DNA from: Mobilitalea sp.
GTDB lineage: Bacteria > Bacillota_A > Clostridia > Lachnospirales > Lachnospiraceae
Direction: 5' to 3'
NCBI GenBank assembly: GCA_029974875.1
Contig: JARKQP010000271.1
Span: forward strand, 1-64,000
Length of the DNA stretch: 64,000 bases
The notes below the pieces were generated by a model, which did no database searches, was not told the DNA's origin, and was given only the letters and a program-made list of their open reading frames with translations. This document shows positions 18,251 to 26,858 of this stretch, piece by piece. Each line of letters opens with the position of its first letter. The first letter of the stretch is position 1. The position numbers were made by a program, and so were the translations under genes.

Positions 18251-19257
18251 TGAAAGCCAGAAAAGTGCATAGATTAGTCCCCTTGCTTACCATGCTTGTT
18301 TTACTTGTTAGCCTGCTCCTTCCGCTTTCTTATGTATCAGCTGCGGAGGCAGCAGACGCTTCCATTGCTGAATCGGGAGATACTTCTACCACTGAGTCCG
18401 CAGATACCTCTGCCGCCTCCGCGGCGGATATTCCCGTTGATGAAGCGATAGATATTTATCAACATGTTTATGACGAAGCGGGACTTTTATCCACGGATGA
18501 AATTGCAGATCTTGAAGGATTGTGCAAAAGCTATGGGGATGACGCAGGGGTTGAGATCATGATCCTGACCCATAATGATTCCAGCGCACCTTATGCCGAG
18601 AATTACATTGAAGATTTTGAAGATCAACAGCCCGTCGGAGACCGGGTATATCTCCTTGTTGATATGTATAACCGTGTCGTATTCATGGAAGGCTATGGTA
18701 AGGCCGAGACCTATATCCATTCCAAACGGATTGATTCCATCATCGATGAAATAACACCGGATCTGTCAGAGGGCAATTACTATAACGCCTTTGCAACCTA
18801 CATTGAACGGTCCGCAGCATATATGAATGATGATTCCGAGTTAAACTATGATCATGATTATACTGCCGGCACTCCCCAGTCTAATAATCCGAGTGCTCCC
18901 AATTATGACGAGACCTGGCCATCCGATTATAATTCTTCGGCCAGTAAGGCCGCAAGCATTCTAAGTAATGTATGGCTCCAGTTACTGGCTGCAGTTATTA
19001 TCGCGGGTATCACCGTAGCTGTTATGGCTTACAATTCCGGCGGAAAGATGACCGCCGGTGCAGGCAACTATGTTGACCAAAGCCATTCCGGCCTGATCGG
19101 GCGCAGGGATGACTATATCCGGACAACCGTAACCCGGGTCAGAAAGCCCCAGAACAACGATAACAATCACGGAGGCGGTGGTTTTAATTCCGGCGGCTTC
19201 CGCGGCGGCGTATCCAGCGGTGGACGCTCCCACAGCTCCGGCGGTGGAAAGTTCTAG
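18250..19257 (+). CDS. TPM-domain (YgcG-like) secreted membrane protein
   Basis: 335 aa. An N-terminal signal sequence (VPLLTMLVLLVSLLLPLSYV) leads to an acidic, Ala/Ser/Thr-rich linker. The TPM domain spans about 60-200 (IYQHVYDEAGLLSTDEIADL, VEIMILTHNDSS, RVYLLVDMYNRVVFMEGYGK). A second membrane segment is at about 237-257 (WLQLLAAVIIAGITVAVMA). The Gly/Ser-rich tail GGGGFNSGGFRGG with SSGGGKF is typical of the family. Some TPM proteins act as phosphatases or photosystem-repair factors; here a role in envelope maintenance is inferred from the neighbours. Translationally coupled to the zinc-ribbon gene. Confidence 0.85.
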   Translation: MKARKVHRLVPLLTMLVLLVSLLLPLSYVSAAEAADASIAESGDTSTTESADTSAASAADIPVDEAIDIYQHVYDEAGLLSTDEIADLEGLCKSYGDDAGVEIMILTHNDSSAPYAENYIEDFEDQQPVGDRVYLLVDMYNRVVFMEGYGKAETYIHSKRIDSIIDEITPDLSEGNYYNAFATYIERSAAYMNDDSELNYDHDYTAGTPQSNNPSAPNYDETWPSDYNSSASKAASILSNVWLQLLAAVIIAGITVAVMAYNSGGKMTAGAGNYVDQSHSGLIGRRDDYIRTTVTRVRKPQNNDNNHGGGGFNSGGFRGGVSSGGRSHSSGGGKF

Positions 19258-19293
19258 CAGCTTATAAAATTTATTTCATAGGAGGATCTTAGA

Positions 19294-20316
19294 ATGGGTT
19301 TATTTTCAAAACAATTTGCAAACGTTGTGGAATGGCAGGAATTCCGCGAGGATATGATTTTCTATAAATGGCACAATGATGAGATTAAAAAAGGCAGCCG
19401 TTTAATCATCCGTCCGGGACAGGATGCCGTATTCCTTTTTAACGGAAAAATTGAAGGTATCTTCAAGGATGAAGGCGACTATGATATCGAATCCCAGATT
19501 ATCCCCTTCCTTTCCACCCTGTCAGGCTTCAAATTCGGCTTCAACAGCGGAATGCGGGCCGAGGTCTTATTTATTAATACAAAGGAATTTATCGTAAAAT
19601 GGGGAACACAGAATGCCATCAACATCCCCACCTCCCAATTGCCGGGCGGCATGCCGATCCGTGCAAACGGCACCTTCACCTTTAAGGTGGCAGATTACGT
19701 TAAATTGATTGATAAAATTGCAGGCGTAAAGGATTCCTATCTTGTGGAGGATGTAAGGCTGCGTATTGTAACCATCCTTGACCAGCTTCTTATGAAGTGG
19801 ATCAGCAAGGAAGGGAAGGATATGTTTAACCTTCAGGCCAATTCCTTTGACATATCCTCCGGAATACGTACTGATTTGGATATGCAGCTCTTTGACAGCG
19901 GGCTCACCGTAAGCGCCTTTAATATCATGAGCTTTACTTATCCGGAAGAGATCCAGAAGATGATTAACAAAAATGCTTCCTTTAGCATGGTAGGCGATGT
20001 GAACCGTTACCAGCAGATGGCCATGACAGAGGGTATCGCAGGCGGCCAGGTAAAGGGCGGCGGCGTTGCCTCCGATATGGCCGGCATGATGATGGGCATG
20101 AATATGGCTAACCAGATGATGCAGAATATGAACCAGATGAACCAACAGGGGAATGCGCAAAATGGTGCCGCTCAGCCGAACGGGGCTGCCCCTAATGAAG
20201 GCGGTACAAATCCCGGCCAAGGTGCTCCCGCCGATGCAAAGCCAAACTTCTGTCCGAATTGCGGCACGAAAACCGGGGACGGGAGCTTTTGCTCCAACTG
20301 TGGCCAGAAGCTTTAA
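19294..20316 (+). CDS. SPFH-domain protein with C-terminal zinc ribbon
   Basis: 340 aa, virion-core/YdjI-type SPFH family: GLFSKQFANVVEWQEFREDM, then RLIIRPGQDAVFLFNGKIEG and the SPFH body to about residue 245. A Met/Gln/Asn-rich low-complexity stretch (MANQMMQNMNQMNQQG) follows, ending in a double-CxxC ribbon (FCPNCGTKTGDGSFCSNCGQ). SPFH proteins form membrane-associated scaffolds, and this subfamily is commonly encoded with PspA. It is last in the locus, followed by a strong terminator. Confidence 0.87.
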   Translation: MGLFSKQFANVVEWQEFREDMIFYKWHNDEIKKGSRLIIRPGQDAVFLFNGKIEGIFKDEGDYDIESQIIPFLSTLSGFKFGFNSGMRAEVLFINTKEFIVKWGTQNAINIPTSQLPGGMPIRANGTFTFKVADYVKLIDKIAGVKDSYLVEDVRLRIVTILDQLLMKWISKEGKDMFNLQANSFDISSGIRTDLDMQLFDSGLTVSAFNIMSFTYPEEIQKMINKNASFSMVGDVNRYQQMAMTEGIAGGQVKGGGVASDMAGMMMGMNMANQMMQNMNQMNQQGNAQNGAAQPNGAAPNEGGTNPGQGAPADAKPNFCPNCGTKTGDGSFCSNCGQKL

Positions 20317-20331
20317 GGCAAAAATTCAATA

Positions 20332-20379
20332 AAAGAGAAGCCCTGTCTATGCATATTTAGAATAGATGGGGCTTCTCTT
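20332..20379 (+). terminator. Terminator of the psp locus
   Basis: Stem AAGAGAAGCCC (20333-20343) with GGGCTTCTCTT (20368-20378), extended by TGTCTAT/ATAGATG, loop in between, then TTGGTTTG. Starts 16 bp after the stop codon of the SPFH gene. Clear rho-independent terminator. Confidence 0.85.
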
Positions 20380-20689
20380 GGTTTGCTACATCCCTGATGC
20401 TTCATCAATTATCATATCACCATTTTTACCTTCTGAACCTTTGAACCGTATCTGGTATAAGACAAAACTTTTCTTTTATCTTCAAAATAGAATTTATCAA
20501 TTATAGCTTATAAACCACTTCTTTGCTTCTTGATTTTCCTATATTCCTGTGTTAATGTTGACATGAGCAGGAACGGCATCAGGCACAGAAATATCTGGGA
20601 TTTTTATTAGCATCCTAATGGGATTAGGCACTACAAAACGCCCCTAATACAGGAATTAACCAAAAGGATTATCAGGAGGAGTTTGACCT
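20380..20689 (+). promoter_or_regulatory. Upstream region of the LysR gene with palindrome
   Basis: No gene is seen. The palindrome CCTAAT-GGG-ATTAGG at 20614-20628, 62 bp before the LysR start, resembles a LysR-type half-site pair and is a candidate autoregulatory site. A TTGACA at about 20570 lacks a matching -10. The remainder is AT-rich without structure. Confidence 0.45.
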
Positions 20690-21550
20690 ATGGAAATTAA
20701 TTATATCAGGGAATTTGCAGTCCTTGCTGAGATTGGGAACTATTTGGAGGCTGCTGAGAGTCTGTTTATTTCCCAGTCTTCCCTGTCAAAGCATATACAG
20801 ATGTTGGAAAAGGAACTTGGTACCCCGCTTTTTAACCGGAGCACACGAAAGGTCGAATTGAATGAATATGGCTTAATGTTTTTGCCCTACGCCAAGCAGA
20901 TCGCCCAGCTACAGCTGAATTATTTAAATGATTTTTATAATAAATTAAACCAGGTAAAGGATACCATCACCATAGGAACCGAGTACCGTATCTTAGAGCT
21001 TTTGACTGCTTTTCATAAATATAGCACTAAGTTTTCCTTAAACGTAATTGAGAGCACCAGTGAAGGGGATATTATTGATCTGGTCAAAAAAGGGAAATGC
21101 GATCTTGGCTTTGTCATTTATAAGGGCGAGAAGGAAGAGGATATGGTAATGCTTCCATATGAAACAGATCAATTTGTCGCTGTCCTTCCCGTGGACCATC
21201 CTTTGGCAAAGAGGAAATCCATCACCTTGAAGGAAATTGCTGAGGAAGACTTTATCCTGCTGCCAGAGAAGTCCGGTGATACTAACTTCATCAAGAGAGC
21301 CTGCAGGAACGCCGGTTTTGAACCTAAGATTTCATTTACCGGATTCCGCGGGAATAATATTGTGGATTTTGTCAAGCAAGGTCTGGGCATCTCCATTCTT
21401 ACCAAAAAATCCGTTTCCAACCTGTTAACGCCGGAGATTACGTTGGTGGATATCACTCCTGAATTAGTGTCACACATCAATATCTGTTACCGTAAAAACT
21501 CAAAATTATCAGAGGGCGCAAAGCATTTTATTAATTTTGCATCGTCTTAA
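20690..21550 (+). CDS. LysR-family transcriptional regulator
   Basis: 286 aa. The N-terminal winged HTH is typical: EINYIREFAVLAEIGNYLEA, ESLFISQSSLSKHIQMLEKE, LGTPLFNRSTRKVELNEYG. The effector domain is about 90-286 (DTITIGTEYRI, VAVLPVDHPLAKRKSITLKE, VKQGLGISILTKKS). AGGAGG precedes the ATG. It converges on the hydrolase/peptide-transport operon, whose promoter is 9 kb away, so regulation of that operon is plausible but not shown by position alone. Confidence 0.92.
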   Translation: MEINYIREFAVLAEIGNYLEAAESLFISQSSLSKHIQMLEKELGTPLFNRSTRKVELNEYGLMFLPYAKQIAQLQLNYLNDFYNKLNQVKDTITIGTEYRILELLTAFHKYSTKFSLNVIESTSEGDIIDLVKKGKCDLGFVIYKGEKEEDMVMLPYETDQFVAVLPVDHPLAKRKSITLKEIAEEDFILLPEKSGDTNFIKRACRNAGFEPKISFTGFRGNNIVDFVKQGLGISILTKKSVSNLLTPEITLVDITPELVSHINICYRKNSKLSEGAKHFINFASS

Positions 21551-21559
21551 ATACGATTT

Positions 21560-21592
21560 AAAGGGGATGGCTGGCTCTGCAGCATCCCCTTT
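21560..21592. terminator. Bidirectional terminator between LysR and SDR genes
   Basis: AAAGGGGATG / CATCCCCTTT perfect 10-bp stem with a 13-nt loop between two convergent genes. It is bordered by A/T tracts on each side, so it can terminate both transcripts. Confidence 0.85.
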
Positions 21593-21611
21593 GATTTTCT
21601 ATTTATATCCT

Positions 21612-22373
21612 TTAACCCATTTCCAGACCTCCGCTAATACTAAGAACCTGTCCTGTAAGATACCCGCTTTCCTCACTTGCAAGGAAGCAGATAGCCTCTG
21701 CCAAATCCTCCGGCATCCCCAGCCTTTTCATGGGAATATGGGGAAGCATGGCTCTCGGATCAATATCCGCCGGATCCTGTGTACCGATCCTCGGGATGGC
21801 TCCTTTCGAGATACAATTCACTGTCACTGCATCTGCTGCAAGGCGTGCCGCACAATTTAGGGTCAGGGATAAGACAGTACCCTTTGCAACCGCATTCGTA
21901 AAGCTCTCCTTCGTGCCTCCACGACGACCTTCCACACTGGTCATAAAAATCACACGGGGCGCTTTGCTCATTTTCAAAAACGGTAATGCGGTCTTCAGCA
22001 TATGGAAGGCTCCCAAGGTCAAATGTGATATATCCTCCATTAACATTTCCCCGGTTACCTCTTCCAGTTCCATCTGTTTTCCGAGGGTACCCGTATTAGA
22101 AATAACCACATCTACAGATCCATACCGTTTAGCAAGCTCCTGATATACCTGTGGCTGATGCTCTGCAGGCCCATGCTCCGTATGGCCAATGGCAATACAG
22201 TCCCCCGGTAAATCCATCATCTTTATCTCATCAACCAAGGCCTGGGCCTGAGAAGCCATATGCGTCATCATAACAACATTCATGCCTCCTGCACATAATG
22301 CCTTAACCGCCGCCACGCCATCTCCGCCGGAAGCTCCTGCAAATACGCAGGTTCTACCTTTTAATGTCTGCAT
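21612..22373 (-). CDS. SDR-family protein with Asn in place of catalytic Tyr
   Basis: 253 aa, short-chain dehydrogenase/reductase fold. The glycine-rich cofactor motif is GASGGDG at 13-19, the motif-3 equivalent reads SNTG, the catalytic Ser is in MTSVEGR (Ser146), and the C-terminus SGYLTGQVLSISGGLEMG is classic. The position equivalent to Tyr in YxxxK is Asn160 (FTNAVAKG; codon AAT at 21896-21894), with Lys164 kept. Redox activity is therefore doubtful. ATG at 22373 follows GGGAG; an upstream TTG is in phase. Last gene of the eight-gene operon. Confidence 0.82.
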   Translation of the reverse strand: MQTLKGRTCVFAGASGGDGVAAVKALCAGGMNVVMMTHMASQAQALVDEIKMMDLPGDCIAIGHTEHGPAEHQPQVYQELAKRYGSVDVVISNTGTLGKQMELEEVTGEMLMEDISHLTLGAFHMLKTALPFLKMSKAPRVIFMTSVEGRRGGTKESFTNAVAKGTVLSLTLNCAARLAADAVTVNCISKGAIPRIGTQDPADIDPRAMLPHIPMKRLGMPEDLAEAICFLASEESGYLTGQVLSISGGLEMG

Positions 22374-22413
22374 ATGTAACAATCTCCCATCTATATAAGA
22401 ACTTTCATTGTAT

Positions 22414-22435
22414 CATGAACAAAAGCATGTTCATG
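22414..22435 (-). other. Short hairpin between hydrolase and SDR genes
   Basis: Perfect 8-bp inverted repeat CATGAACA-AAAGCA-TGTTCATG in the 96-bp spacer. No T run follows it on the minus strand, so it is not a terminator; it may stabilise or process the operon transcript. Confidence 0.4.
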
Positions 22436-22469
22436 AGCAAGCTCAAAATTTCCTTACTATGCTTTTATA

Positions 22470-23798
22470 TTATTCATTTATAAACCGCCTTTGCATCCAC
22501 TCGCCTGCATAATCAAATGTATTCTTTGCCGTATCTCCATACTGTCCGGCATAGGTTTCTATCCCAGGCTCTAAGAAAAAATTGTGCCCGGCTCCTTCTA
22601 CAAAGCAGATGGTCTTCTCCGTACTTTTAGCATTATAATAGATCGCCTCTGCTGCCAGATATTCATAGCTCCCAGTCATTCCCATCACAAGTAAGGGAAC
22701 GGATATATGCTTTACATTCGCCGGCGTACAATTATAGCTGGTATCCCACCGGATTCCTTCAATGGAATCCGAGCCGATGCGATAATCCTCTCCCGCTAAA
22801 ACCGCACGGTTTGTAAGATAGTCCCGGACGGTTCCGATCAGGCATGCCCTGATGGATGGAGTCATGCTGAGATTAAAATGAGGTTTCCTAAGACAATGGA
22901 TTATCTCCTTTGTGACGGTTCCATCAGCATGCAACAGCGAATGAGGCTCCTTGGTATGGGATACCAGGTGGATATCCTCCGGAATCAGCTTATTGCAGGG
23001 GGCAAACTGCTCTCCTCCGACTACAAAAAATGGTTCATCATCCACGAATCTTCCTTTTCCTCTCTCGATTGCATGAAGGCGCTCCAGGGCATTTTTTAAT
23101 AGCTCATTGTTTCGCTCCGCCTGAGCCTTAAAGTATTTCTTCATAAAGCTTTCATTATAACTACTTCCCTCAGGACTGTAGCCGTTTGCTGGGTTGAAAA
23201 TATCAAGCTCAGTGTCAAGTTTGATTCCGTTCCCATCCTCCATCACGGCAGGGTCGATGCTAATCAGCGTCATAGCCCCATTTCCCCAGTTAGAATCCAG
23301 GAGCATCAGGCCATCAGCAGCCGGCAGGATTTCTTTGATGGAGCACTTAACCAATTTTTCATCCCCTTGGAAAACCTGGGCTCCATTTTCAGCAATTGCC
23401 TGATAAGCACTCATCAAGGTTGCTCCGCCGCTATGTCCCATTAAAACAACTTTTTCAATGCCTTTAAACTGCCTGAAGAATTCCACACAGGTCTTAATAT
23501 CCAATATTTTTGTATCCAAGGTACTCTTTGGATCAATCACCTGTCCGCAAAGAGTTCGATACCCGCGCTTTGCCAGCTCTCCCCCAATGGAAAGCGTGGA
23601 ATAATCCAGGTCAGAATGTACAACAATTACCCCAATACGGCTTCTTTCACATGCAACAACTGGTTCATAGAGCATGGCATGTACATAATGCATCCCGCTT
23701 CCCAATTGCACAAAGGTATCCCTGATCGGCAATCCATCATTTAAATATCCACCATTCGTACTCTTGATTTCTTTTCTCTTTAAATCAAAATTTAACAT
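22470..23798 (-). CDS. Alpha/beta-hydrolase family protein
   Basis: 442 aa, cytoplasmic (no signal peptide). The nucleophile elbow GHSGGA is in the segment KVVLMGHSGGATLMSAYQAI (about residue 120), and a late His lies in FVEGAGHNFFLEP; VPLLVMGMTGSYEYLA probably precedes the acid residue. The middle 200 residues form a large insertion or cap. An esterase or amidase role on an imported compound is inferred from the operon. AGGAGG is 4 bases before the ATG. Confidence 0.78.
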   Translation of the reverse strand: MLNFDLKRKEIKSTNGGYLNDGLPIRDTFVQLGSGMHYVHAMLYEPVVACERSRIGVIVVHSDLDYSTLSIGGELAKRGYRTLCGQVIDPKSTLDTKILDIKTCVEFFRQFKGIEKVVLMGHSGGATLMSAYQAIAENGAQVFQGDEKLVKCSIKEILPAADGLMLLDSNWGNGAMTLISIDPAVMEDGNGIKLDTELDIFNPANGYSPEGSSYNESFMKKYFKAQAERNNELLKNALERLHAIERGKGRFVDDEPFFVVGGEQFAPCNKLIPEDIHLVSHTKEPHSLLHADGTVTKEIIHCLRKPHFNLSMTPSIRACLIGTVRDYLTNRAVLAGEDYRIGSDSIEGIRWDTSYNCTPANVKHISVPLLVMGMTGSYEYLAAEAIYYNAKSTEKTICFVEGAGHNFFLEPGIETYAGQYGDTAKNTFDYAGEWMQRRFINE

Positions 23799-23836
23799 TT
23801 TGCCTCCTATATTTCTGATCGTTTATATCTATTGCA

Positions 23837-24877
23837 TCAGTCAAAGCCATACAATCTTTTAGCATTTTCTGATAGGATAAGGTTTTTCTCTTCTTCCTTC
23901 AGATCTAATTCTTTGACAAATGCCGGTCCCTGTGTCAGCCATTCCCTTCTGACGGGATAGGAGGAGCCAAATATGATATGATCTGCCCCGAGGACTTCCG
24001 CGGCACATTCTAACTGCTTTTTCCCCCAGGGCTGGGCATGGGATGTTTCAAAATAGATGTGTTCCCTGAACTGCTTTAGCAGCCTGCTATTATCCGAATG
24101 GAACCTTCCCACATCTTCCTTGGCTTTCGCCGCATTTGGAAATAAAAGATTTGTAATTGCAAAAAATCCACCTCCAAGCATGGAATGAACCAGCCTGATA
24201 TTCGGGTACCTATCAAAAAAGCCGCTAAATAGCTCACGTCCCACCGATAATCCTTGGTCGACACACCGCCCATAGGATCTTCTTACGTTATTGTATTCGT
24301 AAAACGACTGATATTCCACTGGTACCGGTGTATGGTGAACGTAGGCCGTCATATGAAGCTCATTTAATTTTTTAAAAAACCCGGAAAACACTTCATGATC
24401 AAGGTACTTATCACCATAATGGGCACTTAATTGTACGGCTCTCATACCCAGCTCCTTATGGCACCGTTCTAATTCCTTTAAGTTTTCCTTGCTTGAAAAG
24501 GGCGGAACAACCGCAAGGGGAATCAGCCTGCCTTTACTTTCTTTAGCATGTCTTACCATGCCATCGTTAAATATACTGCACAGCTCAAGATCAAGCCATT
24601 CCTGGCAGCCCGGCAATTTGAGAACTGCTTTTTCCACACCGGCTTCATCCATATCTGCCAACTGTTGTTTTAACAGATAATCGCCTTGAACATAATTAAG
24701 ATTTTGATACCCTCTGGGTTTTTCCAAGACAAATTGTTTTTTTCCTGTATGCCCGATTTCCTCCAGGTATCCATACCATCCAAATTGCTCCGGAATTACG
24801 CTGAGCAGCTTATCTGCCAGCTTCTGATTTGTAAACAGTTCTTCCGGAAGCCAATACATATTAGAATCTATCATCAT
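23837..24877 (-). CDS. Amidohydrolase-2-like protein with degenerate metal site
   Basis: 346 aa, TIM-barrel family related to ACMSD-type decarboxylases and hydrolases. The N-terminal metal motif, normally DxHxH, reads IDSNMYWLPEELF (Asn6 and Tyr8). The central His segments are kept (TAYVHHTPVP, IRLVHSMLGGGFF), and the terminal metal Asp of GSDYP is Ser306 (IIFGSSYPVRR). The C-terminus LILSENAKRLYGFD is typical. Three of the usual ligands are thus replaced, so a metal-independent, altered or non-catalytic function is possible. Lies directly after the transporter ATPase gene. Confidence 0.8.
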   Translation of the reverse strand: MMIDSNMYWLPEELFTNQKLADKLLSVIPEQFGWYGYLEEIGHTGKKQFVLEKPRGYQNLNYVQGDYLLKQQLADMDEAGVEKAVLKLPGCQEWLDLELCSIFNDGMVRHAKESKGRLIPLAVVPPFSSKENLKELERCHKELGMRAVQLSAHYGDKYLDHEVFSGFFKKLNELHMTAYVHHTPVPVEYQSFYEYNNVRRSYGRCVDQGLSVGRELFSGFFDRYPNIRLVHSMLGGGFFAITNLLFPNAAKAKEDVGRFHSDNSRLLKQFREHIYFETSHAQPWGKKQLECAAEVLGADHIIFGSSYPVRREWLTQGPAFVKELDLKEEEKNLILSENAKRLYGFD

Positions 24878-24900
24878 ATCGTCTCTTTTCTTTCTAAGAT

Positions 24901-25854
24901 TTAAATATTTATTTCCCTTGCTCTACAGCAGGCTACAAAATGATTTTTTGATATTTCCTCCAGTTTCTGCGGTTCCCTGCATTTATCGGCGGCATAAGGA
25001 CATCTTGCCGCAAACCGGCAGCCTGGCTTCGGATTAATCGGTGATGTAATTTCCCCCTTCAGCTCGACTCTGCGCATGGGATGGTCGATGTCTGTGGAAG
25101 GAATGGCTGACAATAGTGCCCTAGTATAAGGATGGAGGGGCCTTACAAATAATTCCTTTGCCGGTGAGGTTTCCACCAGCTGCCCCAAATACATTACACA
25201 AATATCATCGGATATGTGGCGCACCACGGACAAATCATGGGTTACAAACATATAAGTAAGTTTAAATTCATCCTGCAGATCCATTAACAGGTTCAGCACC
25301 TGTGCCTGTATGGATACATCAAGGGCAGACACCGGCTCATCACATACTACAAATTCGGGATTTAATGCGATCGCCCTGGCAATCCCGACCCGCTGCCGCC
25401 TTCCGCCATCCAGCTCATGGGGATAGGCGTTGCGAAGCCTCTCATCAATGCCTACCAGATCCATCAACCGGCCAACCTCTTCCTCCAGACCTTTCCGGTC
25501 AAACCGTCCGGATATCTTTAAGGGTTCCCTGATGGTCTGCTCAATGCTCTTTCTGGCATTTAAGGAGGAGTAAGGATCCTGGAATATAATCTGCATATTT
25601 TCACGCAGCTTACGTAGCTCCCTCCCCTTTACCCTCGTCACATCCTTGCCATTAAAAAGGATCTCTCCTTCCGTGCTTTCCTGCAAGTGTATGACGGTCC
25701 TGCCCAGGGTGGACTTACCACAGCCAGATTCTCCTACAACGCCCAGGGTCTTGCCTTTCTCAATCCGGAAGGATACATCATCAACCGCATGGAGGAGCCC
25801 GTTCCCGACCTTAAAATATTTCTTTAGATTCCTTACTTCGATACAATCTGGCAT
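24901..25854 (-). CDS. Oligopeptide ABC importer ATPase (OppF/DppF type)
   Basis: 317 aa ATPase. Walker A GVVGESGCGKSTLGRT, Q-loop IFQDPYSSLNARKS, signature ELDGGRRQRVGIARA and Walker B FVVCDEPVSALD are all present. The C-terminal oligopeptide-binding-type extension has GCRFAARCPYAADKC, Cys residues seen in OppD/OppF proteins that can carry an iron-sulfur cluster. It follows the oppD-like gene by 3 bp. Confidence 0.92.
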   Translation of the reverse strand: MPDCIEVRNLKKYFKVGNGLLHAVDDVSFRIEKGKTLGVVGESGCGKSTLGRTVIHLQESTEGEILFNGKDVTRVKGRELRKLRENMQIIFQDPYSSLNARKSIEQTIREPLKISGRFDRKGLEEEVGRLMDLVGIDERLRNAYPHELDGGRRQRVGIARAIALNPEFVVCDEPVSALDVSIQAQVLNLLMDLQDEFKLTYMFVTHDLSVVRHISDDICVMYLGQLVETSPAKELFVRPLHPYTRALLSAIPSTDIDHPMRRVELKGEITSPINPKPGCRFAARCPYAADKCREPQKLEEISKNHFVACCRAREINI

Positions 25855-25857
25855 CTC

Positions 25858-26841
25858 CTAATCCTCCTGTTTTACTAAATTGCAGCAACGGCAGAAATGT
25901 CCCGGGGTAATCTCTGTCAAAGGGATCGCCTCGCTTCTGCACTGGTCGGTGGCATGGGGACAGCGTGGATTAAATTTGCATCCATCCGGAAGATGGGAGG
26001 GATCCGGAGGAAGTCCCTCAATCGGATGAAGCCTTTCCGAATCATCATCCAGCCTTGGAAGCGAGCCAAACAATCCCAGGGTATAGGGGTGGAACGGATT
26101 TTTAAAAATATCTCTTTTACTCCCCTTTTCAATGATCTCTCCTGCGTAAATAACAGCCACGTCATCGCAGACCTCTGCTACAACCCCAAGATCATGGGTA
26201 ATCAACATCATGGCCGTACCTAATTGGTCCCTCAGCCTTCGGATCATATCCAGTACCTGTGCCTGGATCGTCACATCCAAAGCCGTGGTAGGCTCATCGG
26301 CCAGAAGTAGCTCCGGGTTACAGGCCAGGGCTTCTGCAATTACAACGCGCTGCTTCATTCCGCCTGAGAACTCATGGGGAAATTGACTATAGCGTTCCGA
26401 CGGGATACCGACCATCTCAAGCATTTCCACCGCACGCTTCATGGCCTCCGCACTACTGATGTTATTGTGGAGCTTAATTGCCTCCGCTATTTGGTCACCT
26501 ACTGTCATGAGCGGGTTCAAAGCAGTCATAGGATCTTGGAAAATCATAGAGATCTTTGCGCCACGGATTTTCTGCATGTCCTTTTCGGGCAGCTGTAAGA
26601 TTTCCTGATCCTCCAGGCAGATCTTTCCCTTCGTAATGTCTGCCGACACATCCGGCAGGATTCTCATAACCGCCTTTGCTATGGTTGTTTTTCCGGCACC
26701 CGTTTCTCCCACCAGCCCCAGAGTTTTCCCCTTTTCCAGGCTTAGGGAAACACTGTTAACAGCATGAATAATATCTTTTCCTGATTTATATTCCACCACC
26801 AGGTCTTCGATTTCCAAAAATGACTTATTATTATGATTCAT
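25858..26841 (-). CDS. Oligopeptide ABC importer ATPase (OppD/DppD type)
   Basis: 327 aa. Walker [18 protein letters not shown]-loop [12 protein letters not shown], signature [16 protein letters not shown] and Walker [13 protein letters not shown]. The C-terminal [14 protein letters not shown] matches the OppD/F extension. GAGG precedes the ATG at 26841. Partner of the adjacent ATPase in a heterodimer that powers uptake. Confidence 0.92.
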   Translation of the reverse strand: MNHNNKSFLEIEDLVVEYKSGKDIIHAVNSVSLSLEKGKTLGLVGETGAGKTTIAKAVMRILPDVSADITKGKICLEDQEILQLPEKDMQKIRGAKISMIFQDPMTALNPLMTVGDQIAEAIKLHNNISSAEAMKRAVEMLEMVGIPSERYSQFPHEFSGGMKQRVVIAEALACNPELLLADEPTTALDVTIQAQVLDMIRRLRDQLGTAMMLITHDLGVVAEVCDDVAVIYAGEIIEKGSKRDIFKNPFHPYTLGLFGSLPRLDDDSERLHPIEGLPPDPSHLPDGCKFNPRCPHATDQCRSEAIPLTEITPGHFCRCCNLVKQED

Positions 26842-26858
26842 ACTTTTCCTCTTTCTCT

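Noticed and set aside
21612..22373. Sequencing error explaining the missing SDR tyrosine
   Set aside because: The frame is intact on both sides, a Tyr-to-Asn change would be a single base, and the adjacent amidohydrolase is also altered, so a real feature is more likely; it cannot be fully excluded without reads.
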